Shown: positions 1-8,433 of the stretch, piece after piece
Numbering within the stretch: position 1 is the stretch's first letter
Layout: each line of letters opens with the position of its first letter
NCBI RefSeq assembly: GCF_030252165.1
Contig: NZ_CP126969.1
Coordinates: forward strand, 682,001-746,000
Length of the DNA stretch: 64,000 nt
Origin: Corynebacterium breve
GTDB lineage: Bacteria; Actinomycetota; Actinomycetes; Mycobacteriales; Mycobacteriaceae
Direction of reading: 5' to 3'
Position numbers and translations under genes: made by a program
Notes under the pieces: generated by a model
Database searches by the model: none
What the model was told of the DNA's origin: nothing
The model's input: only the letters and a program-made list of their open reading frames with translations

Positions 1-309
1 ACAAATCCCTTGCCTGTTGAGCTGTTTAACCTTCTGGAGCCAAACGTGGAAGAAAATAACCTCCTCTCCGAGACCCGCATCATTGTTGGTTTTGAAGAGT
101 CGTCGCAAGCTGAGTCCATCGTCAGCGTTCTGCAGAATGCATTGCCTGCAGTCGACGAGAATGTCACCGTAACGCCACGCACCCACGGCGCGCTGGTGAC
201 GTTTAAGAACGGCCTCACCGAAAGCCAACTAGTCACTGTTATCACCGTGATCGAGGCTTTCCCTGGCGTGCGTTACGCTGAGCAAGACTTGGTCATGCAA
301 CGCCTGTAG
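1..309 (+). CDS. Hypothetical protein, 3' part (5' end outside window)
   Basis: The frame is open from the first base, so the gene probably begins upstream. A TTG at position 10 could also be a start and would give 99 residues. The visible product is acidic, with alternating hydrophobic strands and helices and no signal peptide or membrane segment. I do not recognise a family. It is followed directly by a strong terminator, so it is the last gene of a rightward unit. Confidence 0.55.
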   Translation, partial: TNPLPVELFNLLEPNVEENNLLSETRIIVGFEESSQAESIVSVLQNALPAVDENVTVTPRTHGALVTFKNGLTESQLVTVITVIEAFPGVRYAEQDLVMQRL

Positions 310-320
310 CACGACGAAGA

Positions 321-350
321 AAAGCACCTCCTTTTAAGGAGGTGCTTTTT
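321..350. terminator. Bidirectional intrinsic terminator
   Basis: A near-perfect 28-base palindrome (AAAGCACCTCC / GGAGGTGCTTT) is flanked by A and T runs. It lies between the convergent ends of the gene at 1-309 and the glycosyltransferase at 370-1530, so it can stop transcription from both sides. Confidence 0.9.
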
Positions 351-369
351 CGTGCTTGCTTGGCGAGGA

Positions 370-1530
370 TTACTTGCGCTTCTTTGCCAGGCGCTTCGCG
401 TGCAAATCGATGGCTTCTTCGTAGTATTTCACCACTTGCTCGGTCGACGCCCGCCATGACCAGCGCTCGGCTTCAGCCCTTGCTGCGGCGGACATGGAGC
501 GGCGCAGGGGGTCGTCGTTAAGCACTTGTGCCAACTGTTTTGCCCAGAGCGCATCGGAATCGTCTGGGTCGACCAGGTAGCCTGTGGCGCCGTCGTCGAT
601 GACAAACGGGATGCCACCGGCACGCGCGCCCACCACAGGTACGCCAGAGGCGAAGGATTCTAAGGCCACAAGGCCGAGGGTTTCGGTAGTGGAGGGGAAA
701 CAGAAAACATCGCCGGAGGCGAAAGCCTCAGCGAGCTCAACGCCCGACATATAGCCGGTGAAGGTGGTCCACGCTGGATCCATCATCTTCTTAAGTTGAT
801 CGATCTGAGGCCCAGAGCCGACCATCGCAAGCCGAGCATCGGGGACGATCGCACGCAGCTCTTTCATGATTCCGGCAAGTCGTCCGAGGTTCTTTTCCAA
901 GCTCATGCGACCGACATAGACCACAAGCGGTGATTCGGGGTGGCCGTTTGTCAGGCGCTCGCGCATCGAGTGAGAGTAACGTTCAGGCGTGTAACCGACA
1001 GTGTCGACGGACTTGGGCCACAACTTCACGTTGCGGATGCCTGTTTCCCGAGCCTTTTCAACCATGGGGTCCGAGGTCACAAGATTGATCTCCGCCTCGT
1101 TGTGCAGGTTTCGAATCCACCATGCCGCAGGGTGGCGGAGCCACCCGATACGCAATGACTCAGTGTATTCCGGCACGTTGGTGTGGAACGATGCGACCAG
1201 CGGAACATTACGACGCCGCGCCGAGAGCACACCGTAGGCCGCCAAGGCCACAGGATTTACGGCGTGGACGATGTCGGGTTGGAACTCTTCCATCCGCTTG
1301 GCGATGGCAGGAGTAGGAAGGCCGACCTTGATTTCGGGGTACACCGGTTTAAACGAGAACCCGCGCACGCGCTGGACCTTGAAACCTGCATAGGTGTCGG
1401 GTGGATCGCCAGGGGCGAAAAGCTGTACCTCGTGGCCCATCTCTGCCAGTTGATCGAGGGTGCCGGTAATGCGGGTCACCACTCCATCAATTTTTGGCAG
1501 AAAGACCTCCGTGAACATGGAGATCCGCAT
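370..1530 (-). CDS. sqdX: GT4 glycosyltransferase, SqdX (sulfoquinovosyltransferase)-like
   Basis: A 386-residue GT-B fold enzyme. The N-terminal half starts FTEVFLPKIDGVVTR and contains HAVNP and ASFHTNVPEY. The C-terminal half has the donor-site motif FPSTTETLGLVALESFASG and VVGARAGGIP. These N-terminal motifs resemble cyanobacterial SqdX, which moves sulfoquinovose from UDP-sulfoquinovose to diacylglycerol, more than mycobacterial MgtA. Its start lies 5 bases after the sqdB stop, so the two form an operon and would catalyse consecutive steps. The family is inferred from motifs; an MgtA-type mannosyltransferase is the main alternative. Confidence 0.75.
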   Translation of the reverse strand: MRISMFTEVFLPKIDGVVTRITGTLDQLAEMGHEVQLFAPGDPPDTYAGFKVQRVRGFSFKPVYPEIKVGLPTPAIAKRMEEFQPDIVHAVNPVALAAYGVLSARRRNVPLVASFHTNVPEYTESLRIGWLRHPAAWWIRNLHNEAEINLVTSDPMVEKARETGIRNVKLWPKSVDTVGYTPERYSHSMRERLTNGHPESPLVVYVGRMSLEKNLGRLAGIMKELRAIVPDARLAMVGSGPQIDQLKKMMDPAWTTFTGYMSGVELAEAFASGDVFCFPSTTETLGLVALESFASGVPVVGARAGGIPFVIDDGATGYLVDPDDSDALWAKQLAQVLNDDPLRRSMSAAARAEAERWSWRASTEQVVKYYEEAIDLHAKRLAKKRK

Positions 1531-1535
1531 AGAAA

Positions 1536-2801
1536 CTACGCCTTAGCTGCAGAATCGGGGTTTCCGGCGCCACCAGCGGATTCTGCAACTGATGGTGGGA
1601 CACCCTCGGCCTGGTTCTGGGTCCACAAGGAGCGAGCCGGAATCTTCGACATGTCTGCGCGGTCTGCGTACTTGCGCGCAACATCTTCGACTTCGTGCAG
1701 CAGTCCTTCGGCCAGCTTGGTTGGGTTGAGTCCCAAGTCGAGGAAGGTGTCATTGACAACGTGGAGCTCGTTCTCAGCGGATTCCTTACGAGGGTTAGGA
1801 ACCATCTCAACCTGTGCGCCGGAGATGTCGGCGATGAGGTTAGCCAGGTCGCGGACGCGGTGGGTCTCGGTCATCTGGTTAAAGATTTTAACGCGCTCGC
1901 CACGTGCTGGCGGGTTTTCAATCGCGATCTGGATGCACTTAGCCATGTCGCGGATATGGATGAACGCGCGGGTTTGCCCACCGGTGCCGTGCACGGTGAG
2001 CGGGTAGCCCACGGCAGACTGCATCAGGAAGCGGTTGAGCACGGTGCCGTAGTCGCCGTCGTAGTCGAAGCGGTTGATCAGGCGCTCGTCGCGAGCAGTC
2101 TGGTCGGTGTGAGTACCCCAGATGATGCCTTGGTGCAGGTCGGTGATGCGCAGCTCATCGTTTTTTGCGTAGTACGCAAACAGGGTCTGATCCAGCACCT
2201 TGGTCATGTGGTACACGGATCCCGGGTTGGTGGGGTAGAGGATCTGCTGGTCCACCAGGGTTGGATCGATGGTGTTGCCGTTCTCGTCCTCGTCGACCTC
2301 AACCTTGATGTCTAGGTAGCCCTCAGGAATCTTCATGCCCGCGGTGCCGTAGCCGTACACGCCCATGGTGCCCAAGTGGACGACGTGGATGTCCAGGCCG
2401 GACTCAACGATCGCAACGAGCAGGTTGTGTGTTGCGTTCGTGTTGTTGTCCACGGTGTATCGCTTGTTGCGCGAGTTCTTCATCGAGTACGGTGCCGCGC
2501 GCTGTTCTGCAAAGTGCACGATAGCGTCAGGCTTGTACGTGTTGATGAAGTTCAGCAGGCCATCGTAATCCTGCGCGACGTCGATGTTCTCAAAACCGAT
2601 CTCCTTGCCAGAGACCTCTTTCCATGCCGCGAGGCGCTCGTCAATAGAGCAGATCGGAGTGAGAGATTCAGCGCCGAGTTCCTCATCGATTGCTCTACGA
2701 GACAGGTTATCGACGATCACAACCTCATGGCCTAGATCCGACAAGTGCAGAGATGCTGGCCAGCCACAGAAACCGTCGCCGCCCAAAATTGCGATCTTCA
2801 C
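1536..2801 (-). CDS. sqdB: UDP-sulfoquinovose synthase SqdB
   Basis: A 421-residue extended SDR enzyme. The NAD site is an unusual GGDGFCGW close to the N-terminus, as in SqdB, followed by a LTPICSIDERL segment, HFAEQRAAP, a YHMTKV catalytic Tyr-Lys pair, LINRFDYDG, and GGQTRAFIHIRD. SqdB makes UDP-sulfoquinovose from UDP-glucose and sulfite. Start is GTG at 2801 with GGAG about 12 bases upstream. The C-terminal 20 residues, rich in Ala, Gly and Ser, extend beyond the usual SqdB end. It is the first gene of a two-gene leftward operon with the sqdX-like transferase. The 140 bases upstream (2802-2941) presumably hold the promoter. Confidence 0.88.
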   Translation of the reverse strand: MKIAILGGDGFCGWPASLHLSDLGHEVVIVDNLSRRAIDEELGAESLTPICSIDERLAAWKEVSGKEIGFENIDVAQDYDGLLNFINTYKPDAIVHFAEQRAAPYSMKNSRNKRYTVDNNTNATHNLLVAIVESGLDIHVVHLGTMGVYGYGTAGMKIPEGYLDIKVEVDEDENGNTIDPTLVDQQILYPTNPGSVYHMTKVLDQTLFAYYAKNDELRITDLHQGIIWGTHTDQTARDERLINRFDYDGDYGTVLNRFLMQSAVGYPLTVHGTGGQTRAFIHIRDMAKCIQIAIENPPARGERVKIFNQMTETHRVRDLANLIADISGAQVEMVPNPRKESAENELHVVNDTFLDLGLNPTKLAEGLLHEVEDVARKYADRADMSKIPARSLWTQNQAEGVPPSVAESAGGAGNPDSAAKA

Positions 2802-2941
2802 TCTTTAAACTCCATATTTGCTCAACGGACAGGAAATACACGCTCTAAGAACGCTGTTTATCCACCGTACTCGGTCTGAGTGTCTTCTGCCTGCCAGTAC
2901 GGGTAAATTTCAGGTGACATATGGGTGACAGCCCCACGCTC

Positions 2942-3349
2942 CTACGCCTGCTTAACGACGATTACACCAACGTTGATCGACTCTAGCTCTGTCTCAATGG
3001 GGCCATCAGGAAGCGTGCTCAACTCTGCGTGTGTTGCGGGCGAGAGGGGGATGATCCATCCAAGGTTTGGATCCAGAGCTGGGGCGGCCGGGTGATCCAC
3101 AGGAACCCACGTGACCGCGCGTTGCTCGTCGCATGTCAGGCGAAGTGGTTCCAGCGTGGTTTTGACGAGGGTCCAAGCGCGCTGATCCATGGTGATGATG
3201 ACAATGACGTCGTCGGCATCGGCTGCGATATGGGCAGTGTGCACTTCCAACCGATCGACTTCGGTGATCGCCAGCTCATCGGGGTAGCTGACCAATCGCG
3301 GCGAATCGTCGATGCCGAGTAGGTCGCGAATCTTGTCCATGAATCCCAT
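2942..3349 (-). CDS. Conserved hypothetical protein
   Basis: About 135 residues, acidic, with a mixed alpha/beta pattern and no signal peptide or membrane segment. No known domain is recognised. The ATG at 3349 (MGFMDKIRDLLG) is chosen; a TTG at 3367 and a second ATG at 3340 are possible, and none has a clear ribosome binding site. The last codons contain one copy of the repeated 12-base word GCTTAACGACGA (2950-2961). Confidence 0.6.
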   Translation of the reverse strand: MGFMDKIRDLLGIDDSPRLVSYPDELAITEVDRLEVHTAHIAADADDVIVIITMDQRAWTLVKTTLEPLRLTCDEQRAVTWVPVDHPAAPALDPNLGWIIPLSPATHAELSTLPDGPIETELESINVGVIVVKQA

Positions 3350-3462
3350 GACCGTGAGGATACCCAACTTGAGCGAAGCTCAAACACAGGCCACAGAAGT
3401 AGTTGCTGCGTTAATCTCGAAGGTAGAAGCCTTGCCGCCACTCAGTGAAGGGTGCAGATGCA

Positions 3463-3849
3463 ATGAAGAGGTATTTCCAAGCCGTTGTTGTGTGGATGCT
3501 TATCATTCCCTTGGCCGTCCTCAACGGCGGCTTGCGGGACCGTGTTATTGCCGAGCGTTTCGGTGAAGGATTCGCGCGCCCGCTCAGTGCAATCCTGCTG
3601 GCAGCCTGCATCGTCGCTATGGCGTGGTTGCTATTGCCACGTATCAAAGGCACGCGGACTCGTGACTACTTCGGCTACGGTGTTGTGTGGTTTATCCTGA
3701 CCAACACATTTGACCTCATTGGCGTTGTCACCAGTGGGGGCACTGTCCAAGACTATTTCGCAATGTTCGACATGCGCACGGGCGAGTGGTGGGCGCTGGT
3801 TGTTCTCTCCCCGTTGCTTGCACCGATTTCGCTAGTTGGTCGTCGATAA
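3463..3849 (+). CDS. Small four-helix integral membrane protein
   Basis: 128 residues from ATG 3463, with GAAGG upstream. A GTG at 3445 would add six residues. Four hydrophobic segments are visible, at about residues 5-22, 40-58, 70-90 and 105-122. The family is not recognised. It ends 32 bases before the Hsp70-like gene on the same strand, so the two may be co-transcribed, and both products should sit in the cytoplasmic membrane. Confidence 0.65.
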   Translation: MKRYFQAVVVWMLIIPLAVLNGGLRDRVIAERFGEGFARPLSAILLAACIVAMAWLLLPRIKGTRTRDYFGYGVVWFILTNTFDLIGVVTSGGTVQDYFAMFDMRTGEWWALVVLSPLLAPISLVGRR

Positions 3850-3881
3850 GCTTCTCGTACACAGGCTAAAGAAGGCGACCC

Positions 3882-5648
3882 ATGACAAAGAATTACTGGC
3901 TGCTAGCGGTCGATTTCGGCACTACGAATACGGCTGCGGCGACAGTTACACGCGAAGGTGCGGTTCAGCCGCTGCTCTTCGACGATGGCTCCGTTACAAT
4001 GCCGTCCGCGGTGTATGTTGAATCTCCCACGCAGCTTGTCACTGGAGCAAACGCGTTACACAAGGCCCAAACGCATCCTGCGGGTTTGGTGAGCTCTCCG
4101 AAGAAGCTGGTGTCTCACGAAACCACACGGGTTAACGGCAATGAGATCGAAGTTGCAGATCTGATCGCCGAGGTACTGGTCGCGGTGATCAAACAAGCCG
4201 CACAACAGCATGGGGGAGAAATCCCGACCGGCATTGTCTTGACTCACCCCGAAGCATGGTCTGAACGCGAAGTGGCCGTGCTGGTCGATGGCGCGATGCG
4301 CATTGGATTTGCGCCCGACAGTATCAAAACAGTCGCAGAACCGATCGCTGCGGCTCATCACTATCAGGAGGGAGACTTTGTCCTGCCGGGGCAAAAGTTT
4401 GTAGTCATCGACATTGGTAGTGGCGCCACAGATGTCGCGGTGTTGGAATCTAAAGCGGGTACTTATCAGGTGCTGGCTGCCCGGCGCGATGACGCGATCG
4501 GCGGGGGCAGGTTTGACTCCTTGATTCGCACCTGGGTGGATCAGGAGCTAAGTGATCTAGCACCTGGACTAGGGGACTACATGCGCACCCAGGCAAACCC
4601 CGCCGAGCGAAATTCACTCAACGAGGCTATCCGGCAAGCAAAACAACACTTATCGACGAACCCCGTCGCCGACATCACCGTGCGCGGAGGGGAAGCCTCG
4701 CACACGCTCCAACTCACCCAGGACAAGTTGGAGGAACTCATCGGCTCGACGGTGGTGGATCTCTCGTTTCTAACCGGTGCTGTGCTGGCCGATGCCGGCA
4801 TCAGCGCTGGTAGCGGATCGATCGACTTCTATCTCACGGGTGGATCGTCGCGCATCCCGCTGATTCAAAAGTCACTAGAAAGGATCGGCGGAGTTATTGA
4901 AGTTGATGAGCCGAATTCAGCCGTTGCAAGTGGTGCTTTGCTTGCTGTCGCGGACGAAGTTTTTCCAGCTGGGGCGATCGAGGAGCCAAAGGCTGCTTCC
5001 GAGACTTCCGCGGTGCCCTCATCCCTTGAAAGCTCCACAACCGAGCGAACGAAGAAGGAGAAACCTCACGCGGGGACTTCGCGGAGGATGTCTTCTCGGG
5101 CAGCACTTGGCGTCGTCGCAGCGGTGGCAGCAGTCGCACTCGCCGGAGGAGCCGCGTGGCTCGGGATCGCCAACAGGCCTATCGAGGCCAACATCACGCG
5201 CACAACCGATGAAATTGCGGCGCTCCTACCGACAGCTATCGACGACGGAGTGAGCAGGTGTTGGTCCAATATCAACATCGACAAGGTGTATTGCGAGATT
5301 GATCGGGAAGGACCGGATGCCCAGTACTTCAAGTTTTCCAAATATGGCAACGGGCGGGAAGCAACACCAGGCACGTTGGACTATCCGAGTTTGATGGTCA
5401 GCAAGAAAGCTTCCGACAACCCCGCATACTTTGAGCGCAAACTGGCAAAAATCAAGCGCGAAAAATGTGCCGACGATAAAGAGAAGGCGGAAATCATTAA
5501 GAGCGATGACGGCATGCGTGGTGCAAAAATATGCGCGTTGTCTACCGTCTTCTATGTCGACTCCACCGCGGGAATCGCGTGGAGTAGCGATTCATTCAAG
5601 GATGCGACCGCCGCCCGGCAATATTTCGCGGACAACGGCCTGCTCTAG
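3882..5648 (+). CDS. Membrane-anchored Hsp70 (DnaK-like) family protein
   Basis: 588 residues. The first ~375 form an Hsp70/actin-type ATPase: phosphate-1 loop LAVDFGTTNTAAA, phosphate-2 VIDIGSGATDVAV and the adenosine motif FYLTGGSSRIPLI. In place of the DnaK substrate-binding and lid domains there is a Ser/Glu/Lys-rich linker, one membrane helix at about residues 405-430, and a ~155-residue outer domain with four Cys. The predicted topology is ATPase inside and C-terminal domain outside. No DnaJ or GrpE gene is nearby. The role is unknown; envelope quality control or signalling is only a guess. Confidence 0.82.
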   Translation: MTKNYWLLAVDFGTTNTAAATVTREGAVQPLLFDDGSVTMPSAVYVESPTQLVTGANALHKAQTHPAGLVSSPKKLVSHETTRVNGNEIEVADLIAEVLVAVIKQAAQQHGGEIPTGIVLTHPEAWSEREVAVLVDGAMRIGFAPDSIKTVAEPIAAAHHYQEGDFVLPGQKFVVIDIGSGATDVAVLESKAGTYQVLAARRDDAIGGGRFDSLIRTWVDQELSDLAPGLGDYMRTQANPAERNSLNEAIRQAKQHLSTNPVADITVRGGEASHTLQLTQDKLEELIGSTVVDLSFLTGAVLADAGISAGSGSIDFYLTGGSSRIPLIQKSLERIGGVIEVDEPNSAVASGALLAVADEVFPAGAIEEPKAASETSAVPSSLESSTTERTKKEKPHAGTSRRMSSRAALGVVAAVAAVALAGGAAWLGIANRPIEANITRTTDEIAALLPTAIDDGVSRCWSNINIDKVYCEIDREGPDAQYFKFSKYGNGREATPGTLDYPSLMVSKKASDNPAYFERKLAKIKREKCADDKEKAEIIKSDDGMRGAKICALSTVFYVDSTAGIAWSSDSFKDATAARQYFADNGLL

Positions 5649-5655
5649 TAGCTAA

Positions 5656-6147
5656 TTAGACCTCGTTGGAGATAGCGAGCTCGCTGATCAGGTGGTTTTG
5701 CATCGCCTGGCCTGAAGCTTCCATTTCAAACTCAGTGGTCATTTTGGAACGGTCTGCGTCGAAGACGTAGCGACGCTTGGTCCCGTCGACTGGTTTCGCG
5801 GTGGCGGTGTTGGCCACAGTGCCTTCGTCGAGAAGCAGTTCCAGTGAGCCGTCTTCGAGGATCTTGATCGTTCCCTCGAGGAGCTCTGTCTGGCCAGTTG
5901 GCTGGGCGATAGTGAACTCGACCAAATCACCCACCGGACGAAGAAAACCAACCTCGGTGTGCATCGGTGCGCCATCGGGAGACTTGGTTTTTTGCTCGTA
6001 GCGCAGAAAAGGCTTCCCTGGGGTTGATGCGAAAGTCACAGTCTCTCGGTACTCGAAGTCATTGATCGTTGGGTATTTGCCACGGCCCGAGCCGACCCAA
6101 GTTCCGATCAGGAAGGCGAACGGTTCAATATTTGGATGCAGGTTCAT
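5656..6147 (-). CDS. Nitrobindin-like heme-binding beta-barrel protein
   Basis: 163 residues from ATG 6147. Near the N-terminus is the family signature GTWVGSGRGKYPTI followed by FEYRE. The C-terminal NHLISEL segment carries a His (about residue 152) in the position of the axial heme ligand of nitrobindins (THAP4-like/FABP-like). These proteins bind ferric heme and react with NO or peroxynitrite. The reading frame extends upstream, but that part is non-homologous and overlaps the divergent promoter, so the ATG at 6147 is preferred. Divergent from the YihY gene. Confidence 0.8.
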   Translation of the reverse strand: MNLHPNIEPFAFLIGTWVGSGRGKYPTINDFEYRETVTFASTPGKPFLRYEQKTKSPDGAPMHTEVGFLRPVGDLVEFTIAQPTGQTELLEGTIKILEDGSLELLLDEGTVANTATAKPVDGTKRRYVFDADRSKMTTEFEMEASGQAMQNHLISELAISNEV

Positions 6148-6214
6148 ATTTTCAATTCTAGGGTGAAAAGTAAACGCAGGCGCGGGCTGATGCAGCCAGC
6201 TAGTATCAACAAAT

Positions 6215-7330
6215 ATGAATAGCGAGGAGAGCGCCTTCATCGTGCAAGTTGGGGGAAGCACGGCGGAAGAAGTGGCTGGGGGATCGCTTGAGCAGAACCC
6301 ATTGGCCAGGGGGAACAGGTTGTCGTCGGCAAGCTGGGCGTTAGTAGCGCGGCGCACTTGGAACGATTTCTTCCTCAACGCGATGATGGATCGTGGAGCC
6401 GTGCAAACCTTTTTCATGTTGCTGACCTTTGCTCCGACAGTCCTCGCCGCCTACTCGATTGCGACGTTGGCGCTGGCTAAGAATGAAGCGCAGGTCACGG
6501 AGCTTACCGACGAGCTGATCTCCGAGTACATCCCGGACGGGATCGCAGACACTGTCCGCGGGGTGGTAGACGTCATTGTGGGCTCTTCCTCCGAGGGCAC
6601 AATTGCGCTGGTTGTTGGTGTATTGGTCGCATTGTTTTCTTCGTCTGCGTGGGTGCGTTCTTTCGCCCGGAGCGCGAACTACGTCTATGGGCGGGTCGAA
6701 GGGCGCACCGTCGTACCGACCTGGTTGGTGATGTGGGGCCTGACGATCGTGATGGTGCTCGGTGCAGTCATGATGCTTGGAGCGTTTCTCCTGCGGCAAT
6801 CGATCGTGGCGGTGTTTCTCCAGCCGATCGCTGAGCCATTAGGCATCACCGGAACTGTGAATTTCCTTCTAGGGATCTTTCTTCCGGTTTGGGCGTGGCT
6901 GCGTTACCCAGTTATCGCCGTGCTGGCCATCGTGATGATTGCGCTGCTTTATCACTACGCGCCCAACGTGCGTCCCTCAAGGTTTCGCTGGCTGTCGTTT
7001 GGGTCAGTGTTCTCGATTTGTTCGATCGGCATCGTGTGGTGGCTTTTCAGTCTCTATCTCTCCACCTTTGCCTCAACAAATGCCTATGGAGCGGTGGGTA
7101 CGATCATTGCGGTGCTCATGGCATTGTGGATTATGAATGTGATCTTGGTCCTTGGCGTTAAGCTGGACGCCGAAATCCTTCGCGCCAAGGAGCTGCAACT
7201 TGGCTACGACTCGGAGCACACGATCCAGGCTCCTCCACGATCCAGTAAGGCCGCGCTTCATTATGCAAATACTCAACAACGACTAGAGCAGGCTGCACAG
7301 GACATTAAACTCAACGCGAAAAAAGGCTAA
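6215..7330 (+). CDS. YihY/BrkB-family inner-membrane protein
   Basis: 371 residues with six or so membrane helices. Family features seen are WNDFFLNAMMDRGAVQTFFML near the N-terminus, FSSSAWVRSFARSANYVYG in the middle, and the late segment AYGAVGTIIAVLMALWIMN. The function of the family is not established; it was once wrongly called RNase BN. A TAGTAT about ten bases before the ATG and no ribosome binding site suggest a leaderless mRNA. The DUF2200 gene follows after 8 bases, probably in the same operon. Confidence 0.85.
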   Translation: MNSEESAFIVQVGGSTAEEVAGGSLEQNPLARGNRLSSASWALVARRTWNDFFLNAMMDRGAVQTFFMLLTFAPTVLAAYSIATLALAKNEAQVTELTDELISEYIPDGIADTVRGVVDVIVGSSSEGTIALVVGVLVALFSSSAWVRSFARSANYVYGRVEGRTVVPTWLVMWGLTIVMVLGAVMMLGAFLLRQSIVAVFLQPIAEPLGITGTVNFLLGIFLPVWAWLRYPVIAVLAIVMIALLYHYAPNVRPSRFRWLSFGSVFSICSIGIVWWLFSLYLSTFASTNAYGAVGTIIAVLMALWIMNVILVLGVKLDAEILRAKELQLGYDSEHTIQAPPRSSKAALHYANTQQRLEQAAQDIKLNAKKG

Positions 7331-7338
7331 ATCACCGC

Positions 7339-7692
7339 ATGGCCCAAGAACGACTATTTTCCATGCCTTTTGCCACTATCTACCCGCTGTATGTGGCCAA
7401 GGTCGAACGCAAGAACCGCACAGTCGCCGAACTCGATGAGGTTCTCTGCTGGTTTACTGGCCATAGCCCTGCTTCATTGCATGCCGCGGCGGAGTCCGAT
7501 CAGACCATGCGAGAATTCTTCGAGCACGCTCCGGGGATCACCCCTCATGCAGCGCTCATCACTGGGGTCGTCTGTGGGATTCGCGTGGAAGACATCGGCG
7601 ATCCTCTCATGCAAAAAATCAGGTACATGGACAAGCTTGTCGACGAGCTTGCCAAAGGGAAAGCGCTGGTCAAGATCATGCGCTCGGCGTAG
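7339..7692 (+). CDS. DUF2200 family protein
   Basis: 117 residues, matching the DUF2200 pattern: FATIYPLYVAKVERKNRT, then LDEVLCWFTG, and ending IRYMDKLVDELAKGKALVKI. It is a soluble cytoplasmic protein of unknown function. It lies 8 bases after the YihY-family gene and is likely translated from the same transcript. Confidence 0.85.
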   Translation: MAQERLFSMPFATIYPLYVAKVERKNRTVAELDEVLCWFTGHSPASLHAAAESDQTMREFFEHAPGITPHAALITGVVCGIRVEDIGDPLMQKIRYMDKLVDELAKGKALVKIMRSA

Positions 7693-7709
7693 CAGCGTTC
7701 TAAGTGCAG

Positions 7710-8378
7710 CTAGTCTGTGCTCGGGCACAGCGTGAGCTGACGCGACAGGGCATCCCGTTCGGCGGGAGCCACCCACAGGCCGTATTTGTACTTCACGCGA
7801 ATTTGAAGTGACGCGAACTCGCAGCGGAAAGACTTGTTCGGTGGGAGCCAGGTGGCTGCGTCGCCGCCACTTTTCTGTTGGTTCAGATCAGTTCGGGTGG
7901 GAATCAGATTGTCTAGGTCGTGGGCAAACTCTTGACGCTTTTCCGGGGACCACTGGAAAGCTCCCGTGTGCCACGCGTTTGACAAACTCACCACGTGGTC
8001 TATCTCGATCTGACCGTCGCCGCGGACAAAGTCGATTGTTTCTCCAGAGTAGGGATCATGAATAACACCCCAGGTGACAGTGCAGTTGTCGTCGTCAAGC
8101 GCGAGGTACTGGGCGTGCCGGGCCAAGACTGCATTGCGGAATCCGCAGGCCGTCGGGTCTGCGCCGAATTGATTTCGCGAATATCCGCCGCTGCCCGCTT
8201 TACCCTTGACTTCGAGTGCTTCCAGCTGCTCCTGTGGGCTGGTGACAACCTGCTCCGGCGTTGCTGGCGGAGGAAGCAGCTGTGCTGCCGGGGCATCGTC
8301 GAGCTGGCTCAGTGTGCCAACAGCGGCAGTACCCAGCACAAGGGCAAGTACTCCCAGAGTGAATCGGCCAGTGCGCAT
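7710..8378 (-). CDS. Secreted HNH (DUF1524/GmrSD C-terminal type) nuclease
   Basis: 222 residues from ATG 8378. An N-terminal hydrophobic stretch (FTLGVLALVLGTAAVGTL) reads as a signal peptide or anchor. The C-terminal half has the nuclease core: GQIEIDHVVSLSNAW (catalytic DH), then FAHDLDNLIPTRTDLNQQKSGGDAATWLPP. Proteins of this sort are common single-domain exported nucleases in actinobacteria. No ribosome binding site precedes the ATG; the frame is open further upstream but would run into the divergent patatin gene. Confidence 0.8.
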   Translation of the reverse strand: MRTGRFTLGVLALVLGTAAVGTLSQLDDAPAAQLLPPPATPEQVVTSPQEQLEALEVKGKAGSGGYSRNQFGADPTACGFRNAVLARHAQYLALDDDNCTVTWGVIHDPYSGETIDFVRGDGQIEIDHVVSLSNAWHTGAFQWSPEKRQEFAHDLDNLIPTRTDLNQQKSGGDAATWLPPNKSFRCEFASLQIRVKYKYGLWVAPAERDALSRQLTLCPSTD

Positions 8379-8433
8379 GAAAGAAGAGTATCTTGCCACC
8401 CCGACATCAGCTTTAACCACTACAATTTTCAAC

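Noticed and set aside
5656..6417. 253-residue form of the nitrobindin gene
   Set aside because: The extra N-terminal 90 residues have no homology sense and overlap the start of the divergent YihY gene; ATG 6147 gives the usual family length.
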